NCBI GenBank assembly: GCA_964480915.1
Contig: CAYZRS010000057.1
Location: 1 to 29,295 of the forward strand
Direction of reading: 5' to 3'
Source of the DNA: CAWGCE01 sp964480915
GTDB lineage: Bacteria; Planctomycetota; Planctomycetia; Pirellulales; Pirellulaceae
DNA: 29,295 nt
A model generated the notes under the pieces. The model made no database searches and was not told where the DNA came from. It saw nothing but the letters and a program-made list of their open reading frames with translations. This document shows positions 7,447 through 17,155 of the stretch, one piece after another (within the stretch, counting starts at the first letter, position 1; each line of letters begins with the position of its first letter). Made by a program: the position numbers and the translations under genes.

Positions 7447-7755
7447 CTAAAGCATCGCAGCGACAAAGTGTCTCCGTTTTGGGATGCGTTCGAACGGATC
7501 GTCCCTTTCCGCACGCCGGTCGACGGCGTGCTCGCTTGGTGACGTGGCATACGGTTCGTTTCTGCTACCTTCAGCCTGGTCGTTCATTGGCCAGCGTCCG
7601 CTCATGTTCGGTTCGCTCAACTGCACGCCAGCCAAAAACCACAGCACGCTGAAGCCTTGGAAGATGGAGAATCCGTTTCCCAGCCAGCCGTTCCCAGCGG
7701 CGAGTCGAGGCCGCCGTTTGAGACCAGATCGTCAGCGGCCATTCAAAATCTTCGG
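7447..7755 (-). pseudogene. broken partial copy of the CvpA-family gene at 8650-9579
   Basis: Read on the minus strand, this stretch translates to LKRRPRLAAGNGWLGNGFSI, FQGFSVLWFLAGVQLSEPNM and further on DDPFERIPK. The intact gene nearby has LKRRPRLTAWNRWLGSGIST, IQGIAVLLLLLAGVQIIEPNM and YDPFERIPK at the matching place. In the copy an in-frame TGA stands where the intact gene has a Cys codon (TGC) eight codons before RRPRL, and after FERIPK the frame shifts and ends. The copy covers roughly residues 120-215 of the intact protein and has no start codon or SD. It is a decayed duplication of a fragment. No open frame here looks like a functional gene. Confidence 0.75.
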
Positions 7756-7940
7756 TTCTTCTCGCCGCGTTCAGTCGGGAGTACTCAACCTGTCGCCCGC
7801 AAGCGTGATCAGAACCTTCCATCCTGGCTTGGTGGCCGGCTCTTGTGTGACGTCGGTCTCACAGTAATACTGACAGTGTGAAAAGAGGTGTGCTGGAATG
7901 CGCGATTGACAAGTGTGACTTAAGAGGTGAGTGAGCCAGT

Positions 7941-8438
7941 ATGGAATCGAATCAAAATCCTTATGCCAGTCCCGTGGACGTTGCTTTCACCGATATGGCG
8001 ACGCAGCGAATGCAGCTTGCATCGCGAGGGAAACGTATCGCGAATCTGATCATTGACAATATCGTCGTCCAGGTTGTCGGATCGGTTGTGGGTTTCGGCT
8101 TCGGGATTTTCTTCGTGCTTACGTTTGGCGAGCAAGGTGCCATCTCTTTAGAGCAGGAAGCGACGGTCACGTATGTGGGGTACGCCATCGGCATTCTCGT
8201 TGCATTGGCCTACTTTATTCTGACGGAGGCAAATGGGCAGAAGACGTTCGCCAAATTGATAACGAAAACCAAAGTTGTCACGGTCAATGGTGAGACGCCG
8301 ACTTTCAAGCAAGTCGTGGGGCGTTCCTTCGCTAGATTCATACCTTTCGAAATGTTCAGTTTTCTGACGGACAATCCTCCTGTCGGATGGCATGATTCGT
8401 TGTCAGGAACTCGGGTCATTGATTGCAGCGTTGGGTGA
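7941..8438 (+). CDS. RDD family membrane protein
   Basis: 165 residues from ATG 7941. It opens with NPYASPV, a start often seen in planctomycete membrane proteins, then the RDD signature: ASRGKRIANLIIDNIVV at about 27-43, two hydrophobic membrane segments (about 45-65 and 78-98), and the conserved C-terminal part GRSFARFIPFEMFSFL followed by GWHDSLSGTRVI. RDD proteins are small inner-membrane proteins of mostly unknown function; some are involved in ion transport or stress tolerance. It lies between the broken and the intact CvpA-family sequences and has no obvious operon partner. Confidence 0.85.
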   Translation: MESNQNPYASPVDVAFTDMATQRMQLASRGKRIANLIIDNIVVQVVGSVVGFGFGIFFVLTFGEQGAISLEQEATVTYVGYAIGILVALAYFILTEANGQKTFAKLITKTKVVTVNGETPTFKQVVGRSFARFIPFEMFSFLTDNPPVGWHDSLSGTRVIDCSVG

Positions 8439-8649
8439 GCATGCGGAGCCTTTTCAGTCTCACTTAGACGCCGTGACGCGTCTGCAGGGGAATTGTCGCG
8501 ACGACCATTTTTCAATTCGTCCGAAGGAAATGTGCTTGAACCGGCCGCTTGAATTCTCCTCTTCAGCAAAGACGCGCAACTGGGATGTGGCCGAATGCTG
8601 TGCGCGCTGATTGGGTGAAGTGAGTACGAGCCAGCGTTGCTGTTGTCAC

Positions 8650-9579
8650 CTAGTTCGACGTTTTGACAAACTGGCTCGCAGCTTCGGCGAATTCGGGCTG
8701 CTGTAGGAGTTCGAGCAGCGCCGGGTGATTCATCAGTTTGACTGCGAGCGATCCGTTCATTCCTCGTTTCGATTCGAGTAGTTCTCGAATGTCTTGGTCT
8801 GACTTTAGTTTCGTCATCGAACGTTTGAATTCGGGACTCTCTTGAAACGTCTTCATCGACGGGTGATTCAAAAGGCGATTTAGCTGTTGCGGGTCTTTCA
8901 GCAATTGTGCTTGTTGCTGGCGATCGACAAGGCTCTTCAGTTTGGGGATTCGTTCGAACGGATCGTACTTTTCCACCAGCGGACCGAGGGCGCTCTCGCG
9001 TGTTCGCTTGGCGATTTGGCGAACGGTCTGCTTGAGATACTTTGATCCGGGGCGTTCATCGGCCCCCATTCGTTGCATGTTCGGTTCGATGATTTGCACA
9101 CCAGCGAGCAACAACAGCAGTACGGCGATACCTTGAATTGTGGAGATCCCGCTCCCGAGCCAGCGGTTCCAGGCCGTCAGTCGTGGGCGCCGCTTGAGGA
9201 TGCGGTGGCAAACTGAGTTCAACACGATAGTGCCAAGAACGAGAAGCAAGATTCCGGCGGTGCCGACACAAGCGACTCGGCTCACAAGTCCCGAGATCCC
9301 CAGCCGGTCCGCGAATATCGGTTCGAGCTGAGTTCCCAGCACTGGCCCCAGCGCGATGGCGGCGATGAATGAGATCGTCGAGGCGGCGCGCCGAGCAAAG
9401 CCAGCAAGGTAACCATGGATGGCGACCAACAACAGCAGTCCGATGGCGGTCGCCAAGACGACGTCGCCGGTCTGCAGCGCCCGCCAGCTCCAGCCGCCTC
9501 CGAGCGTTAAGAGAAAGACCCAGACAATCGGTGCCAGCGAAATCGGTGGTGGTTCGGCAGTCGCTTGTTCTTCGGGCAT
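8650..9579 (-). CDS. CvpA-family membrane protein with C-terminal helical extension
   Basis: 309 residues from ATG 9579. Residues about 15-170 hold four or five hydrophobic segments with the CvpA layout, including a Gly-rich loop and the segment WLGSGISTIQGIAVLLLLLAG. CvpA-like proteins are usually 160-220 residues; here about 100 hydrophilic, helical residues follow. That tail contains a twofold pattern, LLNHPSMKTFQESPEF and LMNHPALLELLQQPEF, some 50 residues apart, similar in feel to STI1-type helical repeats. CvpA is needed for colicin V production in E. coli and for envelope stress tolerance; the molecular role is unknown. A decayed partial copy lies about 1 kb downstream. Confidence 0.75.
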   Translation of the reverse strand: MPEEQATAEPPPISLAPIVWVFLLTLGGGWSWRALQTGDVVLATAIGLLLLVAIHGYLAGFARRAASTISFIAAIALGPVLGTQLEPIFADRLGISGLVSRVACVGTAGILLLVLGTIVLNSVCHRILKRRPRLTAWNRWLGSGISTIQGIAVLLLLLAGVQIIEPNMQRMGADERPGSKYLKQTVRQIAKRTRESALGPLVEKYDPFERIPKLKSLVDRQQQAQLLKDPQQLNRLLNHPSMKTFQESPEFKRSMTKLKSDQDIRELLESKRGMNGSLAVKLMNHPALLELLQQPEFAEAASQFVKTSN

Positions 9580-9843
9580 CGGTTGGGCGTTTCGTGGTTT
9601 TTGCGTTCGTTTCAGCGATGAGGGCGAGGCCCGATCATCGAGCCGGTGCGGATGATGTGGTCCAGCGGAAGCTTAGGTTACGGGCAGGAGGCGTGCCGGG
9701 ATAATTTGACGACGCGATGGAGCGATGGTGGCGGAGTATGAATGCAGCGGTAAACCGGCCAGGCGTGCCGGCACATCAGCCTTTTGTTGAGCACGCTGGG
9801 CTACTACGGAACGTCGGGGGTACCATTTGAGTTGCCACCAATG
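9580..9843. other. intergenic region without recognised feature
   Basis: Upstream of the CvpA-family gene and downstream of the tRNA terminator. Open frames here have no recognisable protein character. Two similar words, AGGCGTGCCGGGA near 9690 and AGGCGTGCCGGCA near 9758, are the only repeats noted. Confidence 0.4.
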
Positions 9844-9876
9844 AAAAAAGGGCCTCAGCAGCAGCTGAGACCCTTT
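9844..9876 (-). terminator. Rho-independent terminator of tRNA-Cys
   Basis: On the minus strand, GGGTCTCAGC and GCTGAGGCCC form a 10-bp stem with one G-U pair and a short loop, followed by TTTTTT. It begins about 10 bases after the tRNA end. Confidence 0.85.
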
Positions 9877-9885
9877 AATTCGGAG

Positions 9886-9957
9886 AGGCGCCGCCCGGAT
9901 TCGAACCGGGGATGGCGGATTTGCAATCCGCTGCCTTAGCCGCTTGGCCACGGCGCC
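9886..9957 (-). tRNA. tRNA-Cys (GCA)
   Basis: On the minus strand the sequence folds as a cloverleaf: acceptor arms GGCGCCG and CGGCGCC, D-arm with AGCGGCTAAGG, anticodon arm GCGGA-TTGCAAA-TCCGC giving anticodon GCA, and T-arm CCGGG-TTCGAAT-CCGGG. The discriminator base is U, as expected for tRNA-Cys. CCA is not encoded. It stands alone, with its own terminator. Confidence 0.97.
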
Positions 9958-10494
9958 GATCGGCGGTGGAATCGTGAAAATCCCGCCGTTGGCTGGTGAG
10001 ACTGCCCTGCCGAAGCTGCTGGCCACACCATTTGATTCGAAAGTTAGGCAATTCGCGGCGGGCGGTCAAGTGCGAATAGGGGCCGAATCATGATCGTTGC
10101 CCGGAATAGATCGAGGGACCCCGGCGTGCGGGCCATACTGATTAATCGAGCTGGAACCGGCTGGCGATTGCCACTTGTTCCGGTGATTGTGGTTAGTCGC
10201 CGTCGACTTCGGAAGTCGGCCCGCTTGACCTCGGCCGCTCTAAAGAACTCTCGAACCACCGTTCGATGCTACCAGCAGTCACGTTTTCGGTTCGGCTCAT
10301 GGATGGAGCCCGATCGAATGGGCTAATAGCGATCCCATGGATGGCGCTCGCTTGTTTTCATAACTGCCCAACGGGGGCCAAAGCGATGGCAATGGATGCC
10401 TTCGTGTTGGACGTCGCGGGTTGGGTGGTCGTTTCGTTGTCGCGAAGGATTCGCGTGGGACGAGGCGTTAGAGAGGGCAACAGGAGTGCCAATC
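9958..10494. other. intergenic region: tRNA promoter side and leader of the small unknown gene
   Basis: No convincing gene. Short open frames on both strands lack domain character, SD sequences and compositional bias. A candidate minus-strand promoter is listed separately; nothing else was recognised. Confidence 0.4.
10041..10069 (-). promoter_or_regulatory. candidate sigma-70 promoter for tRNA-Cys
   Basis: On the minus strand TTGACC and TAACTT are 17 bases apart, about 80 bases ahead of the tRNA. The -35 box matches 5 of 6 consensus bases but the -10 box only 3 of 6, so the call is weak. Confidence 0.3.
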
Positions 10495-10809
10495 ATGAAT
10501 TTCTTCGCGAACCTGCGCAAGCTCGTTTCTGGTCGAGACTTGGAGCAGGAAGCCGCTGGACTAGCGGATGTTTTGGAAGCCCCCGTTTGGGATTTGGTGC
10601 AGCGTCGAGCCGGCTCGCTGTCTCGCTACGAAATTCGTGGCTATGTTCGAGCTCGATCTGCCCGACTTCTTAACGAGGAAATCCGCAGACACCCTTGGTC
10701 GGCCAAGACGGCCGATATCGTTCGCTCGATGACCCTTGTCGAACTAACTGGCCGGTTGCAGAGTCGTCTGCTCCACCAGGTCGCCAGACCCGCTCTGCGA
10801 GCCGCATAG
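10495..10809 (+). CDS. small protein of unknown function upstream of gnd
   Basis: 104 residues from ATG 10495, chosen because CAGGAG lies about nine bases upstream; the frame is open further 5' (to 10396), but that part is implausible as protein. The sequence is soluble, rich in Arg and Leu and predicted helical: LEQEAAGLADVLEAPVWDLVQRR, YEIRGYVRARSARLLNEEI, TGRLQSRLLHQVARPALRAA. No known domain is recognised; the layout could be a small helical bundle binding nucleic acid or protein. The stop lies 171 bases upstream of gnd, separated by a strong inverted repeat, so cotranscription with gnd is possible but not shown. Clean SD and coding character suggest a real gene. Confidence 0.65.
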   Translation: MNFFANLRKLVSGRDLEQEAAGLADVLEAPVWDLVQRRAGSLSRYEIRGYVRARSARLLNEEIRRHPWSAKTADIVRSMTLVELTGRLQSRLLHQVARPALRAA

Positions 10810-10886
10810 GCCATTTGACGAGTCAGAAACGAATCGGTCGCGGTGCGGGTGTGCACCCGATCGATTCGAAATTACGCTTTTGCTCT

Positions 10887-10921
10887 ACGAGCGTCATTGC
10901 ACCGTTTGCAGTGACGCTCGT
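10887..10921. promoter_or_regulatory. 15-bp inverted repeat (hairpin) upstream of gnd
   Basis: Arms ACGAGCGTCATTGCA and TGCAGTGACGCTCGT pair over 15 bp with one G-U and a 5-base loop. It ends 59 bases before the gnd start. No T-run follows on either strand, so it is not a standard terminator; a leader structure or operator is more likely. Confidence 0.6.
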
Positions 10922-10932
10922 AAACTGTTTAC
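10920..10932. promoter_or_regulatory. 13-base palindrome overlapping the end of the hairpin
   Basis: GTAAAC-T-GTTTAC is a perfect inverted repeat with a single central base. It overlaps the last two bases of the 15-bp hairpin and lies 48 bases before gnd. This is the form of a dimeric-repressor operator, but no matching regulator is known from the window. Confidence 0.4.
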
Positions 10933-10980
10933 AGGACCGCCGTTGGCGCTCTTTCCATCAAGATCAAGCAGGAAGAAACG

Positions 10981-12429
<1,449 letters not shown>

Positions 12430-12442
12430 ACCGCCCACTGAG

Positions 12443-12472
12443 ACCTGCCGGCCTGGATGAGAGTCGGCAGGT
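12443..12472 (+). terminator. hairpin between gnd and zwf, possible weak terminator or attenuator
   Basis: ACCTGCCG and CGGCAGGT form a perfect 8-bp stem around a 14-base loop just after the gnd stop. The following GTTTCCTG is only weakly U-rich, so it may reduce rather than stop readthrough into zwf, or act as an mRNA stabiliser. Confidence 0.4.
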
Positions 12473-12559
12473 GTTTCCTGTAAGTCGTTGTTGATCTTGA
12501 CGATTTGGTTGGCTCACAGCGCTCTTCGTCTTTCGGTTTTACTCAAACGAGTTGACAAG

Positions 12560-14014
12560 ATGTCTCATACGGTTGTGATTTTTGGCGCTTCTGGCGATTT
12601 GACTCGCCGCAAGTTGATACCGGCTCTCTATTCACTCCAGCAAAAATCTCGGCTGCCGGAAAATACGAGTATCGTTGGCGTCTCGCGGTCTGCCTTTTCT
12701 GACGAAGATTGGCGAAACCAACTGCTCGATTCGACTCACCAATTTTTAGGCGAAGAATTCGATGCCGAAGTATGGAATTCACTAAGCGAACGCATTTTTT
12801 ACCAGCCTTGTGATTTGACCAAACCGGCAGACATGGCCGAGTTGGCCGCGCGATTGGCTCAGATCGAAAACGGGCAGGCAGCCGATCGGCTCTATTACAT
12901 GTCGACAAAGCCGGCCCTTTATCAAAAAGGGATCACACAGCTCGGCCTGCAGGGAATGGCCGACGAGACGCTGGGGGCTCGCCGAGTCGTCGTCGAAAAG
13001 CCCTTCGGGACCGATCTGGAATCGGCCAAGGCGCTCAACAAGCACGTGCACACCGTGTTTGACGAGGATCAGGTCTATCGAATCGACCACTACCTTGGCA
13101 AAGAATCGGTGCAGAACCTCTTCGTGCTTCGTTTCGGAAACACCATTTGGGAACCACTGTGGAATCGGAATTATGTCGATCACGTGCAGATCACGGTCGC
13201 CGAATCGTTGTCGGTCGGTTCGCGCGGCGGCTACTACGATACTTCGGGTGTGCTGCGAGACATGTTTCAGAACCACTTGCTGCAACTGATGACCATCACG
13301 GCCATGGAAGCGCCCGTGCGGAACGAACCGACGCAAATTCGAAATGAGAAAGTCAAAGTTCTGGCTGCCGTGAAACCCGTCATCGGTACCGATTGTGGAC
13401 GTGACACGGTGCGCGGGCAATACGAAGGGTATCGAAACGAAGAAGGCGTCCCAGCCGATTCGACGACCGCGACCTTTGGTGCGATCAAGTTAGAAATTGA
13501 TAACTGGCGATGGCAAGGCGTACCCTTTTACCTCCGTAGCGGCAAATCGATGTCCTGCCGGACGACTCAAATCGTCATCCAATTCAAACCGACTCCTCAT
13601 GCACTCTTTTCGCAGTCGGACAATGGGACTCTCGAAGCCAATCGTCTTGTGATTCAAGTCCAGCCTGACGAGGGGCTTCAGCTTCACCTGCAAACCAAGG
13701 TTCCCGATGCCGGTATGCTCCTGCGAGAAACCGATTTGGATTTCAGTTTTCGGGAAGAATACAACACGCCACTGCCCGATTCGTACCAACGCTTGTTGCT
13801 TGACGCCATGAATGGCGATGCAAGTCTTTTTGCGCGCAGCGATGAAGTCGAGCTCGCGTGGGACATCATGGACCCGATCATCCAAGCATGGAATTCTCCG
13901 CACGCGCCGCCGCTCGGATTCTACGAGCCCGGATTCTGGGGGCCACAGTATTCCATGGAATGGATGCACGAGCAAAACCGCAATTGGTTTGATGTGTGCC
14001 CCGTGTTGCACTAG
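12560..14014 (+). CDS. zwf: glucose-6-phosphate 1-dehydrogenase
   Basis: 484 residues from ATG 12560, which places the Rossmann motif VIFGASGDLTRRKL at residues 6-19; a longer in-frame start at 12488 would add residues absent from the family. The enzyme oxidises glucose 6-phosphate to 6-phosphogluconolactone with NADP+. The active-site signature RIDHYLGKE stands near residue 173, with catalytic His, and the substrate-binding Lys lies in VVVEKPFGTDLESAK near 143-157. FYLRSGKSM near 335 and FWGPQYSMEWM near the end are also typical. It is downstream of gnd; the missing partner, 6-phosphogluconolactonase, is not in the window. Confidence 0.97.
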   Translation: MSHTVVIFGASGDLTRRKLIPALYSLQQKSRLPENTSIVGVSRSAFSDEDWRNQLLDSTHQFLGEEFDAEVWNSLSERIFYQPCDLTKPADMAELAARLAQIENGQAADRLYYMSTKPALYQKGITQLGLQGMADETLGARRVVVEKPFGTDLESAKALNKHVHTVFDEDQVYRIDHYLGKESVQNLFVLRFGNTIWEPLWNRNYVDHVQITVAESLSVGSRGGYYDTSGVLRDMFQNHLLQLMTITAMEAPVRNEPTQIRNEKVKVLAAVKPVIGTDCGRDTVRGQYEGYRNEEGVPADSTTATFGAIKLEIDNWRWQGVPFYLRSGKSMSCRTTQIVIQFKPTPHALFSQSDNGTLEANRLVIQVQPDEGLQLHLQTKVPDAGMLLRETDLDFSFREEYNTPLPDSYQRLLLDAMNGDASLFARSDEVELAWDIMDPIIQAWNSPHAPPLGFYEPGFWGPQYSMEWMHEQNRNWFDVCPVLH

Positions 14015-14023
14015 GTCGGATAG

Positions 14024-14045
14024 CCGCTTGCTCCGAAGCAAGTGG
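14024..14045 (+). terminator. hairpin after zwf
   Basis: CCGCTTGCT and AGCAAGTGG form a 9-bp stem with one G-U pair and a 4-base loop, nine bases after the zwf stop. There is no T-run after it, so it may be an mRNA 3'-end structure or a Rho-dependent site rather than an intrinsic terminator. Confidence 0.4.
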
Positions 14046-14413
14046 AGCCGCCGTGAGTCGTCTCTGCGCTGGCACCGTCGCGGCATGCGAGCCGCCGTCA
14101 TATGCATAACAGTGGCTCGAGCGTTTCTATCAAGCTGGCTGGCTCTCTGTGGCTGGCCCCTCTGTGGCGGGGCTGTTCGTCCGTTCCTGGTCGCGATGGA
14201 AGTGTTGCCAGTTTGGATTTCTTGTTAAGATTCGCTGCTACGAATTGATAACGGCCCGCCGGACGGGTTGCGGCCTCTCAGAGAAGCGAAGACGAAGCGC
14301 GGCTTTCCTGTTTTGTCACGGTTGCTTGCGACTCACGCTGTTCGGATCGCGCACATGCAAGATGGAACCGATTTGCAACGTCACCTCGAATCCATGGACT
14401 TTGATCAAATCCA
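14046..14413. other. intergenic region without recognised gene
   Basis: About 370 bases between zwf and the large CAP protein. Open frames on both strands look non-coding. A short direct repeat CTCTGTGGC (near 14143 and 14160) was the only structure noted; no clear promoter found. Confidence 0.4.
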
Positions 14414-16990
14414 ATGAATGCTCCATTGTTTTCTGGCTGGTTCCGTAAGTCACTTTCGAGGCTGAACATGCGCCGGAAGATGCACGTCGAGTCATTGGAA
14501 GACCGGGTCGTTTTAACGCTCACGGCTTACGATCAACTCATGTTGGAATTGCTCAACCGAGCCCGCATGGACCCTGCGGCCGAGGTGGCACGCAATTCGG
14601 ATGTTTCAAACATTAATACGGGATTGGATTCAGGGGCAATTTCTCTCTCCGCCAAACAGCCGTTGGCATTCAACAATCTGTTGCTGAGCTCGACGATGCT
14701 CCATACAGATGCGATGCGCATTGAGGAGTTTTTTTCACATCGCGGATCGGATGGGAAACGAGGGGTTGATGACCGTGACAATAATGGAAACCTGATTCGC
14801 GAGGGTCGCATTCGTTCGCAAGGTTATGACTATACGAATGCAGCTGAGAACCTTGTCCAAGTCCCATATTTTCATCCAACGCTAAACAATGCTCAGTCCC
14901 ATCCGTTATTTCCAGATGGTTCGGCGCCACGCACCAGGGCCGAGGCCGTTGCCGACTTACATGATGTGCTATTTGCCAGCCCCACGCATCGCACCAACAT
15001 GATGGATTCGGCGTTCCGCGAAATCGGAATCAACAGCCAAGAATTTCAAGGTCCGTGGGTGATTCATGGAGGACTGACGGTCGGTCTGGCGACGCAAAAC
15101 TTTGGAGTTCGCGCGACGACGCCAATATTGACTGGTGTCACGTTACGAGATGGTGATAACGACAATTTCTATGATGTTGGCGAAGGTTTGGGCGGCGTTT
15201 CGATTGTCGCCTATCAAGATGGCGTAGAGATGGCTCGAACGAGCTCTTTGTCTACGGGGGGATACGCGTTAGCGCTTGCCAGCGGTGATTATACGATCGA
15301 AGCCAGTGGACAAGGCATTCAAGCGATTCGGCAGATCAGCGTGGGTGCGAATAACGTGAAGGTCGATTTTGATGCCAATGATCCGATCCTGAACGCGCCC
15401 GTCGTTTCGCTCACGCAGGGCACGCAAGGTACGGCTGGACAAGCGGTGTCGATGCAAGTCCGTTTTGTTGATGCTGACGCAGGTGATTCCCATTCGGCGA
15501 CGATTGACTGGGGAGACGGTGTGACGACCTCTCATGCCAATGTGGTGAGCCCCTTGGTCGTACGCCATGCCTACGCCGCGGCAGGAAACTACACGATCCG
15601 TGCGACCGTTTCCGATGGTCTGGCCAGCGGTTCCGCGATCACTACGGCCACGATTCGTCCGCCAGTCGATCCAGGTACGATTCGTGGAGTCGTCTTTGAC
15701 GATGAGAATCGTGACAAATCGCAAGACGCCGGAGAGCAGCCTCTGGCCGGCTGGGAACTCTATTTCGACACCGATGGCAGCGGCGACCACGACGTCGGTG
15801 AACCGACGGCGATTTCGGATGCGAATGGAGTTTATCAGTTTTCGAACGTGGCACCTGGCGAGTTTTTTATTCGAATCGTTTCCAACGAACCGGGATTCGA
15901 GAGCGCTCCCGCGTTCGTCACGGGGACCGTGCGGTCGAACGAAACGGTGGAGATCGATTTTCCTCGCTGGCGAATCCCGGTTGCGGAGACGGGCTCGATT
16001 CAAGGAATAGTGTTTGATGATTTGAATCGGACAAAAGGTCGAGATGTGGGCGAGTCGGGGCTCGCAGGGTGGGAACTCTATTTGGATTCCAATCAAGATG
16101 GTTCTTTCGATGAAGGTGAGCCGACAGTGACTTCGGATGCGAACGGGCAGTTTGAGTTCAATTCTGTGCCTGTCGGTTCGTTTCAGATTCGCGTTCGCAT
16201 TGATCAAGATGGATGGTTATCGGCACCCACGTTTGTCGATGGCAACGTCAGCGCTAATGAAACGGTCTCACGTGATTTTGCCAGGTGGCGTGAGAATGTG
16301 ACGGGTCGTATTCAGGGTGATGTATTCGCAGATGAAAACCGATCGCTCAGCCGGGACGCTGGCGAGATCGGACTTGCAGGCTGGGAGCTGTTTTTGGATA
16401 TCAGCGGCGATGGAAGATTTCAAAGCGACGAGCCCACCGCGATCACGGACGAGAGCGGTCGTTTTGAATTTGACGGAGTGCCGACGGGCAGCTTACGAAT
16501 CCATGTGCGGGTGCCGAAAACGGGTTGGTACGAATACCGATCGTTTTTCGGCGTCACGGTACCCAGCAATGGCGTAGCGACGGTCAACGTCCCTCGCTGG
16601 CCGATCGACGGTGCCGCCTTGATTCCCTACCACAATCTTGCGAACCGGTTTGACGTTTCCGCTGACGGCACAGTGAATCCCGTCGATGCATTGCGTGTCG
16701 TCAACGAGCTGAATGATCGGATGGCAAGCGAAGCGTTTACCGGGTTTCTCGATCCGTTTGCAGCAAACGTTGATGACTTCCTCGACGTGAATGGAGACGG
16801 AGTTGTTTCTCCTGTTGATGCGCTGGACGTCATCAATCAACTCAGCGCGTCGAATCGCTTCGTCGCGCAAGATGTTGTGTTGAGCACTTTTCGGTTGGAG
16901 CCGGTTGAGCCTGCGATGAGGCAGGAAGAGGAAGCTTGGGATCTATGGGACGGACTGTTTGGTCAAACGCTGGGGGAAGACCGATCCTAG
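14414..16990 (+). CDS. large modular secreted protein: CAP domain, PKD-like domain, three SdrD-like modules, dockerin
   Basis: 858 residues. Residues about 20-34 carry VESLEDRVVL, the LExLEdR-type motif near the N-terminus of many large planctomycete exported proteins. Residues about 36-233 form a CAP/SCP domain (LNRARMDPAAEVAR, FFSHRG, AAENLVQ, SPTHRTNMM, ATQNFG). A carboxypeptidase-regulatory-like module follows (about 238-318), then a PKD-like domain (about 327-413, IDWGDGV...VRHAYAAAGNYTIRATVSDG). Three near-identical modules of about 105 residues begin near 421, 526 and 630, each with FDDxNR...AGWELYLD and an Asp-rich loop before GEP or DEP that should bind calcium. A dockerin type I pair occupies about 742-810 (VSADGTVNPVDALRV, VNGDGVVSPVDALDV). 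ATG 14468, with GAGG upstream, is an alternative start. Likely cell-surface; the CAP substrate or ligand is unknown. Confidence 0.85.
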   Translation: MNAPLFSGWFRKSLSRLNMRRKMHVESLEDRVVLTLTAYDQLMLELLNRARMDPAAEVARNSDVSNINTGLDSGAISLSAKQPLAFNNLLLSSTMLHTDAMRIEEFFSHRGSDGKRGVDDRDNNGNLIREGRIRSQGYDYTNAAENLVQVPYFHPTLNNAQSHPLFPDGSAPRTRAEAVADLHDVLFASPTHRTNMMDSAFREIGINSQEFQGPWVIHGGLTVGLATQNFGVRATTPILTGVTLRDGDNDNFYDVGEGLGGVSIVAYQDGVEMARTSSLSTGGYALALASGDYTIEASGQGIQAIRQISVGANNVKVDFDANDPILNAPVVSLTQGTQGTAGQAVSMQVRFVDADAGDSHSATIDWGDGVTTSHANVVSPLVVRHAYAAAGNYTIRATVSDGLASGSAITTATIRPPVDPGTIRGVVFDDENRDKSQDAGEQPLAGWELYFDTDGSGDHDVGEPTAISDANGVYQFSNVAPGEFFIRIVSNEPGFESAPAFVTGTVRSNETVEIDFPRWRIPVAETGSIQGIVFDDLNRTKGRDVGESGLAGWELYLDSNQDGSFDEGEPTVTSDANGQFEFNSVPVGSFQIRVRIDQDGWLSAPTFVDGNVSANETVSRDFARWRENVTGRIQGDVFADENRSLSRDAGEIGLAGWELFLDISGDGRFQSDEPTAITDESGRFEFDGVPTGSLRIHVRVPKTGWYEYRSFFGVTVPSNGVATVNVPRWPIDGAALIPYHNLANRFDVSADGTVNPVDALRVVNELNDRMASEAFTGFLDPFAANVDDFLDVNGDGVVSPVDALDVINQLSASNRFVAQDVVLSTFRLEPVEPAMRQEEEAWDLWDGLFGQTLGEDRS

Positions 16991-17080
16991 AACCGAAGTG
17001 CTAACGCTTCGAAGTCGCCAGCGATCATTGGCGCATGCGGGCCTGGGCGAAAGGCGTTCTGAGACTCAATCGGACAAACC

Positions 17081-17124
17081 CAAAAAACAAACCCTCCACC
17101 CCGCACAAGGCAAGGAGGAGGGTT
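17081..17124 (-). terminator. Rho-independent terminator of the spondin-type gene
   Basis: On the minus strand AACCCTCC and GGAGGGTT form an 8-bp stem, followed by TGTTTTTTG. It lies about 30 bases after the stop codon of the spondin-type gene and faces the end of the large CAP gene. Confidence 0.75.
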
Positions 17125-17155
17125 GCTATCCCTTGGGTTCAGGCTGGTTTAGTGC

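Noticed and set aside
7351..7450. N-terminal extension of the DUF1559 protein to 7425
   Set aside because: The pseudopilin signal must lie close to the N-terminus; starts at 7350 or 7344 place FTMIELL correctly.
9886..9957. tRNA as integration site of a mobile element
   Set aside because: No integrase gene or duplicated tRNA 3' end was seen near the tRNA-Cys gene.
10044..10326. Open frames on both strands between tRNA-Cys and the small unknown gene
   Set aside because: No SD, no conserved motif, and similar length on both strands as expected by chance in GC-rich DNA.
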